Shown here piece after piece: positions 16,047-26,558 of a stretch of DNA of 51,579 nt. Source of the DNA: Deltaproteobacteria bacterium (GTDB lineage: Bacteria > Bdellovibrionota > JAJCYS01); NCBI GenBank assembly GCA_029262815.1, contig JAJCYS010000013.1, positions 1 to 51,579 of the forward strand, read 5' to 3'. Position 1 is the first letter of the stretch. The number at the start of each line of letters is the position of its first letter. The notes beneath the pieces are model-generated. The model searched no databases, had not been told where the DNA came from, and was given only the letters and a program-made list of their open reading frames with translations. A program made the translations under genes and the position numbers.

Positions 16047-16802
16047 ATGAAGCTGTATGTGTGTCACATCCTTACCGCTATTTGTATTCTGGGATTTTCT
16101 TCATGTTCAAAGAAAGACAGCTCTCTATTAAAAGGAAACGGTAAAAAGAAAATCAATGTAGAAAACAAAGAGCAAGAAAAACAAGAAGAACAAAAAGATA
16201 TCAAATACCTATTTTTAGATCCATGTGAAAGCCTTGAAACTTTACAGGGTCAGACTAAAACCACCATCGAGCTTTTATTTGAATATGCAAATATTGAATT
16301 AAAAATTGAAAATTGTCAAAAAGTATTTTCAAAATACGCAAGCTTACGAAGCCTTGATATTTCGGCCGATGCCCTCTTAGATATCAGACCAATCATGGCA
16401 TTCAGTAATTTGACCAAATTAGTTCTTAACAATAATATAATTGAATTTATTCCTGATGAAATTTCGAACCTTGAAGACTTGACGGAATTAAATCTTGGAT
16501 CAAATAATATCTACGAAATTCCAAATTCACTTTACACACTTAATAAGCTCAAAGTTTTAGATCTCAATGGAAATAAGATTGAAGACATTTCAAAACGGGT
16601 ATCCAATCTAAAAGAATTAGAAAAGCTGGACCTTGAAGGGAATTTAATAGAAAACGTCCCAGCTAGCTTAGCTGATCTACCTAAAATAAAACTAATTAAG
16701 CTTGATGGTAACAAAGAACTAAAAACATTGCCCAGTTCATTTAAAAAACTCAAGGCCGAAAAAAAAATAAGTTTCGACGAAGGAGTGGTCATCGAGGAAT
16801 AA
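16047..16802 (+). CDS. Leucine-rich-repeat lipoprotein
   Basis: 251 residues. The N-terminus MKLYVCHILTAICILGFSSCS has a signal helix ending in a Cys at 20 that is probably lipidated, although FSSC is an imperfect lipobox. A Lys/Glu-rich linker follows (about 25-50). From about residue 95 there are five to six leucine-rich repeats of about 23 residues, with units such as LTKLVLNNNIIEFIPDEI and LEKLDLEGNLIENVPASL. LRRs form a curved protein-binding surface. GGGGG lies four bases before the ATG. The gene is noticeably AT-richer and Lys/Asn/Glu-richer than its neighbours and is bordered by a REP palindrome, which may mean acquisition. It converges on the 512-residue exported protein gene with six bases between stops. 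Confidence 0.8.
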   Translation: MKLYVCHILTAICILGFSSCSKKDSSLLKGNGKKKINVENKEQEKQEEQKDIKYLFLDPCESLETLQGQTKTTIELLFEYANIELKIENCQKVFSKYASLRSLDISADALLDIRPIMAFSNLTKLVLNNNIIEFIPDEISNLEDLTELNLGSNNIYEIPNSLYTLNKLKVLDLNGNKIEDISKRVSNLKELEKLDLEGNLIENVPASLADLPKIKLIKLDGNKELKTLPSSFKKLKAEKKISFDEGVVIEE

Positions 16803-16808
16803 AAATAA

Positions 16809-18347
16809 TCACTCTGTACGACCCCGGTGCCATTCAATATGGTAGGCATCGCCTAACGCATTTTGAATCCCACCGACGTTTCCAAATAAGGCTTGCGCAG
16901 GATCCCAAGTTTTCTTTTCATCTAACATAATGGACGTTTTTGGAGCGACATTTGGGGACATAAAAGGCTTCGCTTTGGTGTACACCATGCTCATCTGCTT
17001 CATGAACCATTTCAACATCTTGGGTGAGATCTCCAACTGTTCCGTCACATGACCAATCCCCCACCCATAGACTGTCACAATAATAGGCTCTTTCTTCGGA
17101 TTAGGCAGCGTGTCTGGCAATGTAATAACCGCTTTACTTTCTTTAGGCTCTGGATCAACCGAGAAATCGATCCGCACCTTGTCTTTTATTTTCATCGTAA
17201 TGGCCCATTTCAAAGCGGTTTGGGTATCATCGACAACCGTTCCAAAATAAGATTTCGGAACCTGAATTCGACAGTGACATCCCCCATCTATATTCTGTAC
17301 ACCTCCTCTAACCATCAAATCGCTACAGGGTTTATGCGCTGTGAATGCAATAAAGGTTTTCGTCTCTTCAACCGTTTTTACAGGCCGGGGTACTCGGGTT
17401 AACGGTTTCGTAAAATCCATTTTGATGAGTTCATAAGATTTGTACGTGTCAGTTGAAGACAGCAGTAACTGTTTCCCATCCTTTACAAGATGCAAACTCC
17501 AATCTGATTGCTCTCGTACATCTAATGCAGCATGATACGCGTCAACCGCAGCTTTCAATATTTGGGGAAACCGTTTCACGTCTTTCATGACAGCTTCAAA
17601 GTACCCTCCAAAACGAGCCTCAGCTTTTTTTAGAGCGGACACATTATTCATACCCTCGATATACAGAGTCCTCACTTCTTTTGACATCTCGTTCAAATAG
17701 ATAAAAAGCTGTTCTCTCAAGTCCTCAGTTCGGTGCATCAACGCAAGTACTTTGATCTGTTCACTGAAATTATTTTTTACGTCTTTCCGACTTAGATGCT
17801 GCTCCCAAGTTTCAAATCGTCTAATAAATTTTTCGTCAACTTTAAGCCACTTCAAGGCGGTTGAAGGCGTAATCGACCCTGATTCAGAATTAAATCCTTC
17901 AATCACGCCTTTATACGCATCAAATACTTTCCTCTTAATATCTACAGGTGCTCCGGACGATGTTTTCAAATAATGAATCAAGAATAAATCGGACACTCGA
18001 ATCATCCCTGCAAGAATAGTCATAAATCGATTGGATTCATGCCACAAGTAAGGCAACTCCATCTTTAACGGCATCCAAAGTGACATAATATCGGGGGCAC
18101 CGTTGATACACTTCCCAAGCATAGTATGAAGTGATGCCGTGTCCCATGCAGCAGGCCATTGTTGAAGATGAGAATATAATGTTGGGTGGTACACGTTTTG
18201 GGCAAATATTTGTCCACCAAATCGATCATTTTGGAATGCACATTCATATAGCTGTGTCGGCGTTTTATTCGTCTCTGTGCACGGATTGGCTAATCCGTTC
18301 ATTGAGAGAAATAAGCTCAACATCATGCATAAACTGATCTGTCTCAT
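16809..18347 (-). CDS. Exported protein of unknown function (512 residues), last gene of the giant operon
   Basis: A signal peptide is visible (MRQISLCMMLSLFLSMNGLA, cleavage near residue 21), then a Cys-containing mature part without transmembrane helices. Residues about 1-280 look alpha-helical; residues about 290-420 look beta-rich with a CHCRIQVPKSYFG segment. I recognise no family. The start overlaps the 1431-residue gene by four bases (ATGA), so it is translated from the same message as the three larger genes upstream. The Cys pairs suggest periplasmic or extracellular disulfides. Confidence 0.7.
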   Translation of the reverse strand: MRQISLCMMLSLFLSMNGLANPCTETNKTPTQLYECAFQNDRFGGQIFAQNVYHPTLYSHLQQWPAAWDTASLHTMLGKCINGAPDIMSLWMPLKMELPYLWHESNRFMTILAGMIRVSDLFLIHYLKTSSGAPVDIKRKVFDAYKGVIEGFNSESGSITPSTALKWLKVDEKFIRRFETWEQHLSRKDVKNNFSEQIKVLALMHRTEDLREQLFIYLNEMSKEVRTLYIEGMNNVSALKKAEARFGGYFEAVMKDVKRFPQILKAAVDAYHAALDVREQSDWSLHLVKDGKQLLLSSTDTYKSYELIKMDFTKPLTRVPRPVKTVEETKTFIAFTAHKPCSDLMVRGGVQNIDGGCHCRIQVPKSYFGTVVDDTQTALKWAITMKIKDKVRIDFSVDPEPKESKAVITLPDTLPNPKKEPIIVTVYGWGIGHVTEQLEISPKMLKWFMKQMSMVYTKAKPFMSPNVAPKTSIMLDEKKTWDPAQALFGNVGGIQNALGDAYHIEWHRGRTE

Positions 18348-21300
18348 AATGAACCTCCCGTGACTGCCATCGAACGAATCTTAGGTACCCAATGAAGATA
18401 GACTTTTTTCTTCAACAGTGTTTCACCTATTTCACCTGCCCCTAGTGAAAATCGTTTAATGGTTTTGATTTCCTTCAGGCCAGATCCAGAATTTTCTAAG
18501 CCATCTACAAAGAGCAAATAGGCCTGGTACCGATCTTTAGGTTCCCCGTGCAACTCTTTATACCTATCGTAAGCACCATCTTCCACGTCCCAAAACCATT
18601 TGCCAGCAGCCTTCTTTGCTAAATCAACATGGGTCTTCGGATAAGCGACATAGGACATGAGAGCAGAAGAATCGTCTAAGGTGTAACTGTGAAACTTTGG
18701 ATTGTATCTGCAATACGGCATGGCAAGACATTGATACAACCGTCGTTGTATCTTCTCGTCAAAATGATGAATGCTAAACGGCGCACCACCCGATTGATGC
18801 CACCCAACCATTTGAAGTAGTTGAGGAGCAGCCTGTTTCGCTTCTAATGGGATATGTGTGACATAACTTCTTGAAGGAAAAAATAATGAACTGGGTCCCA
18901 TATGTAACTGTTGAGCCCTTGCACCCGTATGTACCCACAAAAATTTTGCACCTGGCCCTGTTAACACTTCAACATCATCATCCTGAAACAAACTATAGAT
19001 ACGAACCATTTCAGTTGCACCCATAACATGTCCGAACCAGTCTCGCCGGATATTCAAACGAGGCGTATCCATATTCACAAAAGGCGGTGAATATGGCAGA
19101 GTAGGGATCATTTTCACCTGCGGAAACAAGGTGAAATAATCTTTAGAACTAGGAGTCTTCCCTTTGACTTCGATGCGAAGCAATGGAAAATAGTCATCCA
19201 TCCAATCCAAATCCCAATAGCTAGGTTTCGGAAGCGAGTGATACCAGTCTGACAATACAAAAGAATGTAAGCCAAAACTTTTGTCTCGCATCCCAAAATA
19301 TGGCGGTATAAATCCATGCCCAGGGCCTAAAGGTAGATGGTAAAACCACTCAAAGGGGCTTTTCATCCAATCGTGCCACAGCTTAGCGGGCTTCGATGAA
19401 CCTTTGAGCGAGTTTGCGATAGGTGTATGCACCAATCGATCTGCCATATTATGGTTGTCACTCCGGTACATCAACCCCTGCTTTAAATCATAGACCGAGA
19501 GATGCCCACCCAGATTTATACTTATTTTGTCCTGACTTAACCACGTATGACGGTGACGGAAGGGGTGCCATTTTTTTGCATTCAACCGATATACTTGTTC
19601 TTTATTTTGATACTCGGCTTCAAGTTTTTGATTCGTTAGTTTGCTACCACTTTCTAAAGGTGTTTCTTGAAATCCGTTCATAAAAGCAGCCCACAAATGG
19701 CCGACTAAATCAGAGGAAAGTTTTCCATCTACAAATTTTAAATCTTTTGCGAATGACCCACGCCACGTCTCTTTTCCATATAATTGGGGATACAAAAAGC
19801 GTTCAGCTTTTTTCATATATGAACTCACAACTTTTTGATCTGAAGTTGAACTAAATGTGACCTTAGACCACGTCAACATTTCAAGCTCGTAATACTTCAT
19901 ACTTTTACGTACAGGCTTAATGACACTGTAGATCATGAAATATTGATCCACTTGTGCTTTCATACTGGCTGATGCGTCATAACTCACCGAACGAATACGC
20001 AAAATACTTGGAATCTCATACACAATCTTGTCTGTTTCGTTATGACGTTTCAAAGATTGTGCGACACTTAAAGGTAAGTCACGTGAATATAGTGCCCACT
20101 GCCAGTTTAATCCGTCTTTGTTATAGGCTTTTAACCATTTTTTTTCGGTCTCTAAAAAAACTCTTAAGTGGCTGTCACTTAAAGCTCGTACTAAATCTTC
20201 ACTCATTTGAGTTGCCTCATTTAAGGCACTCTTATACGGTTCATTTTGTAAAAACTCTGCCCGAACTGAAGCAGTACGTCCAGGCAGTCCCCAAGGGCTG
20301 AGTTGCCATTCAAGTGCAGATTGATCTTGAGATTTTTTGTAGAATGCTTTGGGGGTCCACTTGACACAAAATTCATTTGCCCCTTGCGTTGCGTCGCAGA
20401 GCGAGACCTGTCGGTAAATGTCATTTTGTTTTTTAAAATCATGCCACTGGACCACATCTTTAAGTGGATCTCGATTTCCTTTTAGAAGCTCAAAAGGACG
20501 TGTAGCTGATTTTTTTTGTCCCATAAATATAAGATCGTGCTTTTTTTGATCAACCGTGAGTGCTTGATGTTGAACCTGAAATTCACCTTCATCCGGCACA
20601 TAATCAAACTGGTCGGCCGTCTCAGATGGATCAAACAACCGATGATACACAAACAAAATCCAATCGACCTGCTTTAATCCCTTTTCGAGTTTTTTGAGAA
20701 ATAACTTACGTGCAACGAGACACGCTTGCGTTTCATTTTGAATTTCAGATTCTTCATTAAAACAGGGCTTTAATTCATAGATTAAGGAAAAACCGTTTCT
20801 CGTCGTATAGGTCTCATCTAGAAATCCTTTTTTCAGGGCTTGCCATGTTTTTTTATAAGTGACAGGAGGTGGAGTACTGGCATTAGCATTCTGAACCCAA
20901 GAGTTACTTAATGCGTCAGAATGTAAATCCTCTAAAAACAAAAATCGTAAAACCTGTTTTGCCTCTAACCATCGTTTCGCCATTTTTTTGTGAGCACCAC
21001 TCGGAGCCCCCAACAATCGTACGGTCTCATATACATGGGTCAGCACTTTTTCACGTATGACACTTAATACCTGTGGCACATACGACCAGGGTAAAATCCG
21101 CCCTTCCGACACAACTGAATCGACACCAAATCGGTAGGTACTTTTTTGAACCAAGCTCGTTTTGATTTCTTCTAAATAAGATTTCAACACCGGAGACAGT
21201 ACCAATTTTGTGTAATCGTTTATCAAGCGCTTTCGATACTGTTCAGTGGTATTAGCTGATAAGGACTGTGAAATCAGGTCATCCGCTTCCAAGTTTTTCA

Positions 21301-22639
21301 ACCAACTGGGATCTAAAGTCAGCCTACTCCATTTTGCATTTTCTGATTTGAGATCAGATAACACTTTTTCGCGTTTGGCCAACTTCGTCTTTGCACTCAC
21401 CATATTTTTTAATGCCAATTCACCAAACTTAAGCTTCAAATAGGGCAAAGAAAGAACGGGTTGGTTCGGTGTATCCTTAAGTTGTTTGATCGCACGCAAA
21501 ATTGTAGGTTCGCCTTTGAAAATTTTATTTAAATCCAACGAATCAAGATCAGCGTATGCTTTTTGGGCTGCTCTGGACCACGATTTTTGACCATATTGAC
21601 TCAACTCAAACACCAAATGAGATGTTCGACATAACCAGGGCATCACGAGCTTCGACATAAATAAGGTCAAATGAGTATGATCCTTCACAGGGTAACTTTG
21701 TGTTTTGCAAGCGTCAAAGCTGTGAAATCCTGCACGTGACAATCCCATCACCGTGAAATAAGGGCCCGGCAACGTGGCTGAATTCCATTTTTCTATACCA
21801 TTAACGAATTCGGAGAAGAGTGCTCTATCTGGGAATAATCCACGAGGACCTTTTTCAACCAACACCTCATTTAGAGACTTTGATGACCCAACCGCAGTTT
21901 GACTGAGTTGAAACACAGCATCAAACCAAGTCATTTGCTTACGAATGATATACTTTAATTTTAATCGAATAAAATCATCACTGGGAGATTCAGGCTCAGT
22001 TAGATTCGTAATCCAATTGAATAGAGCATCACGTTCAACATCAAGCTCGTCAGACCGATAGTTCAACAACGTCGACCAAATATAGGTCAATCGGTTTTTA
22101 ATCTGAGACTCCAGTTTTGAGATTTGTTGTGAAACCTCTTTGTGACTCACTTTTGCTGCTAGAGGTAGACGTAACACGAGGGGCACTCGTAATTTGTACG
22201 CATCCGCCGTGCTTTCAGCAGTAATCGTGCTTCCATCTTTGGCTTCCAAGTAGAGCAACAGCGACAACATCCCTTTATCCACCGAAATACCCGCATCTTG
22301 AATCAATGGCAACGTTTCTGTGCAATAGAATCCAGAAGCTTCATTTAGATTTTTTGGCAATGTTTTCAAGGAAGAAGTTTTTAAAGTGCTTTTGGATACC
22401 GCACATAATTTAACGCCTCGTGTTTTAAGTGTGGCGGATTCCGCTGGGTTATCAGGGTTTTTATATTTAATGAGTCTTGGTAAATGCTTTGCCCAGCTTT
22501 TTTTTCGATCCTTAGACGATAACGGATGACGATATACAAAGTAATACACAGAATCTGAAACATATGTCGCGGCAGCACACTGCGACGAACCAACAACCAG
22601 AAGCGTTAAACTAATCCCTGCCCAAATATGACGCAACAT
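18344..22639 (-). CDS. Giant exported protein of unknown function (1431 residues)
   Basis: The start at 22639 is chosen over an in-frame ATG at 22678 because GGAGGTG lies five bases upstream and a signal peptide follows directly (MLRHIWAGISLTLLVVGSSQ, cleavage after CAAA). The mature protein is Trp/Tyr/Lys-rich without other transmembrane segments. The N-terminal 200 residues contain VYYFVYRHP and a Cys pair (KLCAV, FYCTE); the middle looks helical; the last 400 residues are rich in Trp, His and Pro (WYHSLPKPSYWDLDWMDDYFP), suggesting a compact extracellular domain. I recognise no family. The gene starts 29 bases inside the preceding 1315-residue gene and ends with a four-base overlap with the next. 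Confidence 0.7.
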   Translation of the reverse strand: MLRHIWAGISLTLLVVGSSQCAAATYVSDSVYYFVYRHPLSSKDRKKSWAKHLPRLIKYKNPDNPAESATLKTRGVKLCAVSKSTLKTSSLKTLPKNLNEASGFYCTETLPLIQDAGISVDKGMLSLLLYLEAKDGSTITAESTADAYKLRVPLVLRLPLAAKVSHKEVSQQISKLESQIKNRLTYIWSTLLNYRSDELDVERDALFNWITNLTEPESPSDDFIRLKLKYIIRKQMTWFDAVFQLSQTAVGSSKSLNEVLVEKGPRGLFPDRALFSEFVNGIEKWNSATLPGPYFTVMGLSRAGFHSFDACKTQSYPVKDHTHLTLFMSKLVMPWLCRTSHLVFELSQYGQKSWSRAAQKAYADLDSLDLNKIFKGEPTILRAIKQLKDTPNQPVLSLPYLKLKFGELALKNMVSAKTKLAKREKVLSDLKSENAKWSRLTLDPSWLKNLEADDLISQSLSANTTEQYRKRLINDYTKLVLSPVLKSYLEEIKTSLVQKSTYRFGVDSVVSEGRILPWSYVPQVLSVIREKVLTHVYETVRLLGAPSGAHKKMAKRWLEAKQVLRFLFLEDLHSDALSNSWVQNANASTPPPVTYKKTWQALKKGFLDETYTTRNGFSLIYELKPCFNEESEIQNETQACLVARKLFLKKLEKGLKQVDWILFVYHRLFDPSETADQFDYVPDEGEFQVQHQALTVDQKKHDLIFMGQKKSATRPFELLKGNRDPLKDVVQWHDFKKQNDIYRQVSLCDATQGANEFCVKWTPKAFYKKSQDQSALEWQLSPWGLPGRTASVRAEFLQNEPYKSALNEATQMSEDLVRALSDSHLRVFLETEKKWLKAYNKDGLNWQWALYSRDLPLSVAQSLKRHNETDKIVYEIPSILRIRSVSYDASASMKAQVDQYFMIYSVIKPVRKSMKYYELEMLTWSKVTFSSTSDQKVVSSYMKKAERFLYPQLYGKETWRGSFAKDLKFVDGKLSSDLVGHLWAAFMNGFQETPLESGSKLTNQKLEAEYQNKEQVYRLNAKKWHPFRHRHTWLSQDKISINLGGHLSVYDLKQGLMYRSDNHNMADRLVHTPIANSLKGSSKPAKLWHDWMKSPFEWFYHLPLGPGHGFIPPYFGMRDKSFGLHSFVLSDWYHSLPKPSYWDLDWMDDYFPLLRIEVKGKTPSSKDYFTLFPQVKMIPTLPYSPPFVNMDTPRLNIRRDWFGHVMGATEMVRIYSLFQDDDVEVLTGPGAKFLWVHTGARAQQLHMGPSSLFFPSRSYVTHIPLEAKQAAPQLLQMVGWHQSGGAPFSIHHFDEKIQRRLYQCLAMPYCRYNPKFHSYTLDDSSALMSYVAYPKTHVDLAKKAAGKWFWDVEDGAYDRYKELHGEPKDRYQAYLLFVDGLENSGSGLKEIKTIKRFSLGAGEIGETLLKKKVYLHWVPKIRSMAVTGGSL

Positions 22640-25600
22640 GGTCACCTCCACACAAATAATCCTCTTTCGCTTTATCAAAATCCTTTTGCTTTATCACAGA
22701 AGACAACGGTGCGGCTTCAGTTGAGAGTGTTGTGCCAGTTTCTCTCACAATGAGTAGCGGAACATCCAACTGATTTCCAAGATGCCCAAGTGAAATACCA
22801 GACTTCTGACAAACTTGAATATGTTCAAAGCCTAACCGTACTTGATGGACCCGCCCATCCAGTACTGAGGAATGCCACACGGTTTTCCCTTTACCCAAAA
22901 TAATGGATTTGTGTTTCCCTGTGTTCACATCCTTAAACGTCATCCACCCAATAAATTGATTTGCCTGTCGCGTTAATTTGCCACCTACATAGGCTAGATG
23001 TAAGGGCAGACCCGTAATCATGTGTTTTGCAAACACGGTACTTGACGATACCTTCCCGTCTGACCACATCAACTTCATGGGGTTGGACAGTTTTAGATAC
23101 GCCATACCCAAAGACACATTCCCCTGATCCTCATAAAAAGTAGCTATGGATTGGGTTTCCGAATCCAAATTTCGAAATTTTTTACTTTCGATTACATAGT
23201 TTGTTGTTTTATCGAACTTAATTTTTTTTATACTTGGTTTAATCTCAGATTTTTCTCTAATTCCCAAATCCAAGGTCCATGACTGACGGGCTAGTGCGAG
23301 CCGAAAAGGATCCGGTAGATTCACACTTACTTCGTGTGCTTTCAATCTCAAAGGTGTGGATAGAAAATCCCAAATTGTACTTAAAGGTTTTCCAGATAAC
23401 GCGGTTTCAGTTTTTTCGATGGACACATATGAACCACCATCGTCATAAATAATGCTCTTAAAATAACTTTCAAGAATCGATCCCAGATGCGTCTCTTGAT
23501 GTCGACCCGGCCACCACAAAACATTTTTAACCGACGCCTTCAGTTGACTCCAAAAACCAGCTTTGTCAGGTTCGTAGGCTGCTGGCACATCGGATCGATT
23601 CAATCCTTTTAATAATTGCCATAAAACATACGCCCGAGCTTTTCCCCGTGGCCATCCACCTAAGGCTTTAAGCTCACTGGGGTGCCATTGATCCATCAAC
23701 GTATCAACTGATGAATGTGGTTTTATCCGGGTGTACCAGGTAGATTGGCTCTCAGGTACTACAAAATGCTGTGATGTTTGGGCATGACTGTACTCAGTCC
23801 ACGCGACTGAACCCGTTTTCTTGTCTGACAAAGTGGACGAATTCAAGAAGGACTTTGCACTATACACTTTTGGCCCTTGTTGCGTGGCAATCATATAAAA
23901 TGTAGGGCTAAACCCCTGTCCTCTTTGATCTACGGCATACTGCAATGACGACTTCGTATAAGTTTTATGACCTGTTTTCGGCCATTTGATGCCCCACCAT
24001 AGTTTTTGATTCGGATGCTTGGCCTGCTCACCAAATAACCAGGTTGCATCTTGTTTTGAAAGCAAGGCTGTCTTCCAAAACAACGAATCAGAGGAGGCAA
24101 CTGCTGTGACGGGCAACCCAATGTTTTGCTTGATGCCCTCACCTAAGTATCTAACCAAAGTTCGATAGGCCTCGACCCGTTCTTGACTTAAACACGGATC
24201 GTTGTGGTTGGCATACTGCACAAAATCCATCACACGCCATAAATTCACAGCATGCTGCGTTGGCTTAGAGGCACACGACTCAGACATGAGTTTCTTTAAA
24301 TCGTCGGAGGCTAGGAGTAATGCACCATATTGGCTGTGAATATTTTTTGAATCATGAGGTGCCAATGCCACATATCCATCTTTCGAATAAAGTTTATAGA
24401 GTCGTTCACAAAGAGCATTGGTTTTGACACTACCCCAGTCACATCGATTATCAGAAAGCGGGTTTTTAAACCGATGGGACCGATAGAGTGTTTTATTCTG
24501 AGTGATGTGATGAATCCATTGAGTTTTATGGTCTCTAATGCTCATGAATTCAGCATGAGCACTCGTGTTCGGCATGAGCTGAAATATATTTTTCTTAGCA
24601 TCGCCACCATCGAGTCGATGCACCATCGATCGTTGCACATGTGCTGTACATAGACTACACGGAGATTCAATAGCCATCCATGAAGCGCCAACTGTTTGAA
24701 TGGCTTGGACTTCGCCTAAAAATGGGCCTGTCCCTTTTGGCGCGTTCAAAAAATACTGCATCATCGGATTTAAAGGAAAGTCGCGGTATCCCCAACCTGC
24801 AAATGCATTGTAGGGATTTTGTGCATATGTGGGACCAAAACGTTTAAATGTTGTACTTGGCAGCTTTGCTTTAGAGACATCGATAAATTCACCTGAGTCC
24901 CCTTTAGCAAGATGCGCCTGAAGATCCCACAGATAATACACACCCCCACCTGATCCAATAAACACCTGTTCGTCTTGACTGTTTATTTGTCGAATTGAAT
25001 CTAAAGAATGATTATCAGGTTTTTCACATTGAATCTGGGCGGTGATATTGCCGTCTTTATTAACTGATGTAGCCAAATAGAATATTGAAGTGCCGCCTTT
25101 TTTGCCACAGGCAAGTGGTTTTTTCGATTTTAAATCTAGAATCATAAAGGATTGTTTTTCATCACAGTTTACAATCACAAAGGATCGAACTGTATCCACT
25201 TTTAAAAAAGTCATCACAGGAAACTGTTGAGCTTCCTTTTCAAGTGAACACACTGATCCCAAATCGATAGACTGTGTTCCTGAATGTGATTGACCATAAA
25301 CATGAAGCGTTCGTTCCTTAACCTCAGACGAGGTTGGTTGAATCCACATAAACGCGGTTTGCTCCTGAATGGAAATAGCTTTGGGTAACACGCCCGTTTT
25401 TCCCAACGAAACAGGTGCAGGTAGGTTTAGGGTTTGACTCAAGGGAGCATTAATTTTGATCAGTGTGACCAGATCAGGTATTTTTTCAACCATTGTGAAC
25501 GTAGCTAATCCAAGGGTTCCAATGGGTTTGGGTGACGAACTCATATGCAATACACGATAGGAACCTGTATTCTTGGGATGCAAGCCACAGGAAATCGTAG

Positions 25601-26558
25601 ATGGAATCACATCGTTATTTTTCTCGAACATACTAATTTGCGAAACTTCGAATAATTTATAACTTAAAAGCGTTAATGCAAGCTCATAAAATAATGTATT
25701 CGAAACTGCAACCACACAGTCTGATTTACGACTTGGCGTCCAAGTCATGCCGGAATTCCAATTCAGTGTCCCCTGGGTCAAGGTTGATTGATGTCCTTGT
25801 TTGAGTTTCTTTTCACCTCTTTCAATTTGGTTGAGTAGTGATTTAAGAATCGTTTTGGACCACGAATCGTACACGGTCCAGGTGGCTACTTTCCACATCA
25901 TGGTTGTTAATTGGGCGATCAAATCTGGTTGATTTTGGACGGTTGATTTAACACGTAGCGTTAGGGTGGGCACAAGACGCTTAGGTACGACCAATTGAAG
26001 TAAGTGATGGACTTTGAAAAAATGAAGCGGCGCTTTCCACTCTGTGTCATTACAAGGCTGTTCCGACACCACACCCATCACCTCATGGATAGCTGTCGAG
26101 CGAAGTTGGGTTGATATTGAGCTAGAAACCCATGTTGGATCGTAATCATCAAATACGCCCAACACACTATCGGCATCATTCCGTTTTTTCAATGCATCAA
26201 TGGCACCCTTAGGAAGTTTCATGACGCCAAACGTATTTTTTTTTGTTTTTGAGTTTACAAAACTCGCCCGATTCAGACTACAGAATTCTCCCTCAAACCA
26301 TTCTGAAATTATTTCTTGCGCATCTTCACTTTCTTCATCATAGGCGAGGGTTTTCACTCGCTCGACAATCCCAATTTGAACCCATGTTTTTTCTTGGACC
26401 GTTTTAGAGACAACGAATAACACGGGTGATGAAATTGAAGACAGCTCACTTCGAGAAAGGCCAGCAGATTGAAAAACGACATCTAAATTCGTGAGTTTGG
26501 AATGCGCCTGCATGGAGAAGAGAGAAAGACTCAGCACTATATAAGCTATTGGTTTCAC
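22611..26558 (-). CDS. Giant exported protein of unknown function (1315 residues)
   Basis: A signal peptide is clear (MKPIAYIVLSLSLFSMQAHS, cleavage before KLT). The first 200 residues mirror in style the start of the 1431-residue protein (SPVLFVVSK...; EFCSLNRA). Residues about 320-560 look beta-rich, with short strands and loops such as YLATSVNKDGNITAQIQCEK and VFIGSGGGVYYLWDL that could be propeller-like. A CSLC motif lies near residue 636 (ESPCSLCTAHVQRS). The last 350 residues are again beta-rich. No catalytic signature is recognised. The gene overlaps the 2519-residue gene by four bases (ATGA) and the next gene by 29, so the three are tightly coupled. Confidence 0.7.
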   Translation of the reverse strand: MKPIAYIVLSLSLFSMQAHSKLTNLDVVFQSAGLSRSELSSISSPVLFVVSKTVQEKTWVQIGIVERVKTLAYDEESEDAQEIISEWFEGEFCSLNRASFVNSKTKKNTFGVMKLPKGAIDALKKRNDADSVLGVFDDYDPTWVSSSISTQLRSTAIHEVMGVVSEQPCNDTEWKAPLHFFKVHHLLQLVVPKRLVPTLTLRVKSTVQNQPDLIAQLTTMMWKVATWTVYDSWSKTILKSLLNQIERGEKKLKQGHQSTLTQGTLNWNSGMTWTPSRKSDCVVAVSNTLFYELALTLLSYKLFEVSQISMFEKNNDVIPSTISCGLHPKNTGSYRVLHMSSSPKPIGTLGLATFTMVEKIPDLVTLIKINAPLSQTLNLPAPVSLGKTGVLPKAISIQEQTAFMWIQPTSSEVKERTLHVYGQSHSGTQSIDLGSVCSLEKEAQQFPVMTFLKVDTVRSFVIVNCDEKQSFMILDLKSKKPLACGKKGGTSIFYLATSVNKDGNITAQIQCEKPDNHSLDSIRQINSQDEQVFIGSGGGVYYLWDLQAHLAKGDSGEFIDVSKAKLPSTTFKRFGPTYAQNPYNAFAGWGYRDFPLNPMMQYFLNAPKGTGPFLGEVQAIQTVGASWMAIESPCSLCTAHVQRSMVHRLDGGDAKKNIFQLMPNTSAHAEFMSIRDHKTQWIHHITQNKTLYRSHRFKNPLSDNRCDWGSVKTNALCERLYKLYSKDGYVALAPHDSKNIHSQYGALLLASDDLKKLMSESCASKPTQHAVNLWRVMDFVQYANHNDPCLSQERVEAYRTLVRYLGEGIKQNIGLPVTAVASSDSLFWKTALLSKQDATWLFGEQAKHPNQKLWWGIKWPKTGHKTYTKSSLQYAVDQRGQGFSPTFYMIATQQGPKVYSAKSFLNSSTLSDKKTGSVAWTEYSHAQTSQHFVVPESQSTWYTRIKPHSSVDTLMDQWHPSELKALGGWPRGKARAYVLWQLLKGLNRSDVPAAYEPDKAGFWSQLKASVKNVLWWPGRHQETHLGSILESYFKSIIYDDGGSYVSIEKTETALSGKPLSTIWDFLSTPLRLKAHEVSVNLPDPFRLALARQSWTLDLGIREKSEIKPSIKKIKFDKTTNYVIESKKFRNLDSETQSIATFYEDQGNVSLGMAYLKLSNPMKLMWSDGKVSSSTVFAKHMITGLPLHLAYVGGKLTRQANQFIGWMTFKDVNTGKHKSIILGKGKTVWHSSVLDGRVHQVRLGFEHIQVCQKSGISLGHLGNQLDVPLLIVRETGTTLSTEAAPLSSVIKQKDFDKAKEDYLCGGDHVASYLGRD

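Noticed and set aside
22640..22678. Longer start of the 1431-residue protein
   Set aside because: GGAGGTG and an intact signal peptide fit the ATG at 22639; the extra residues would spoil the signal.
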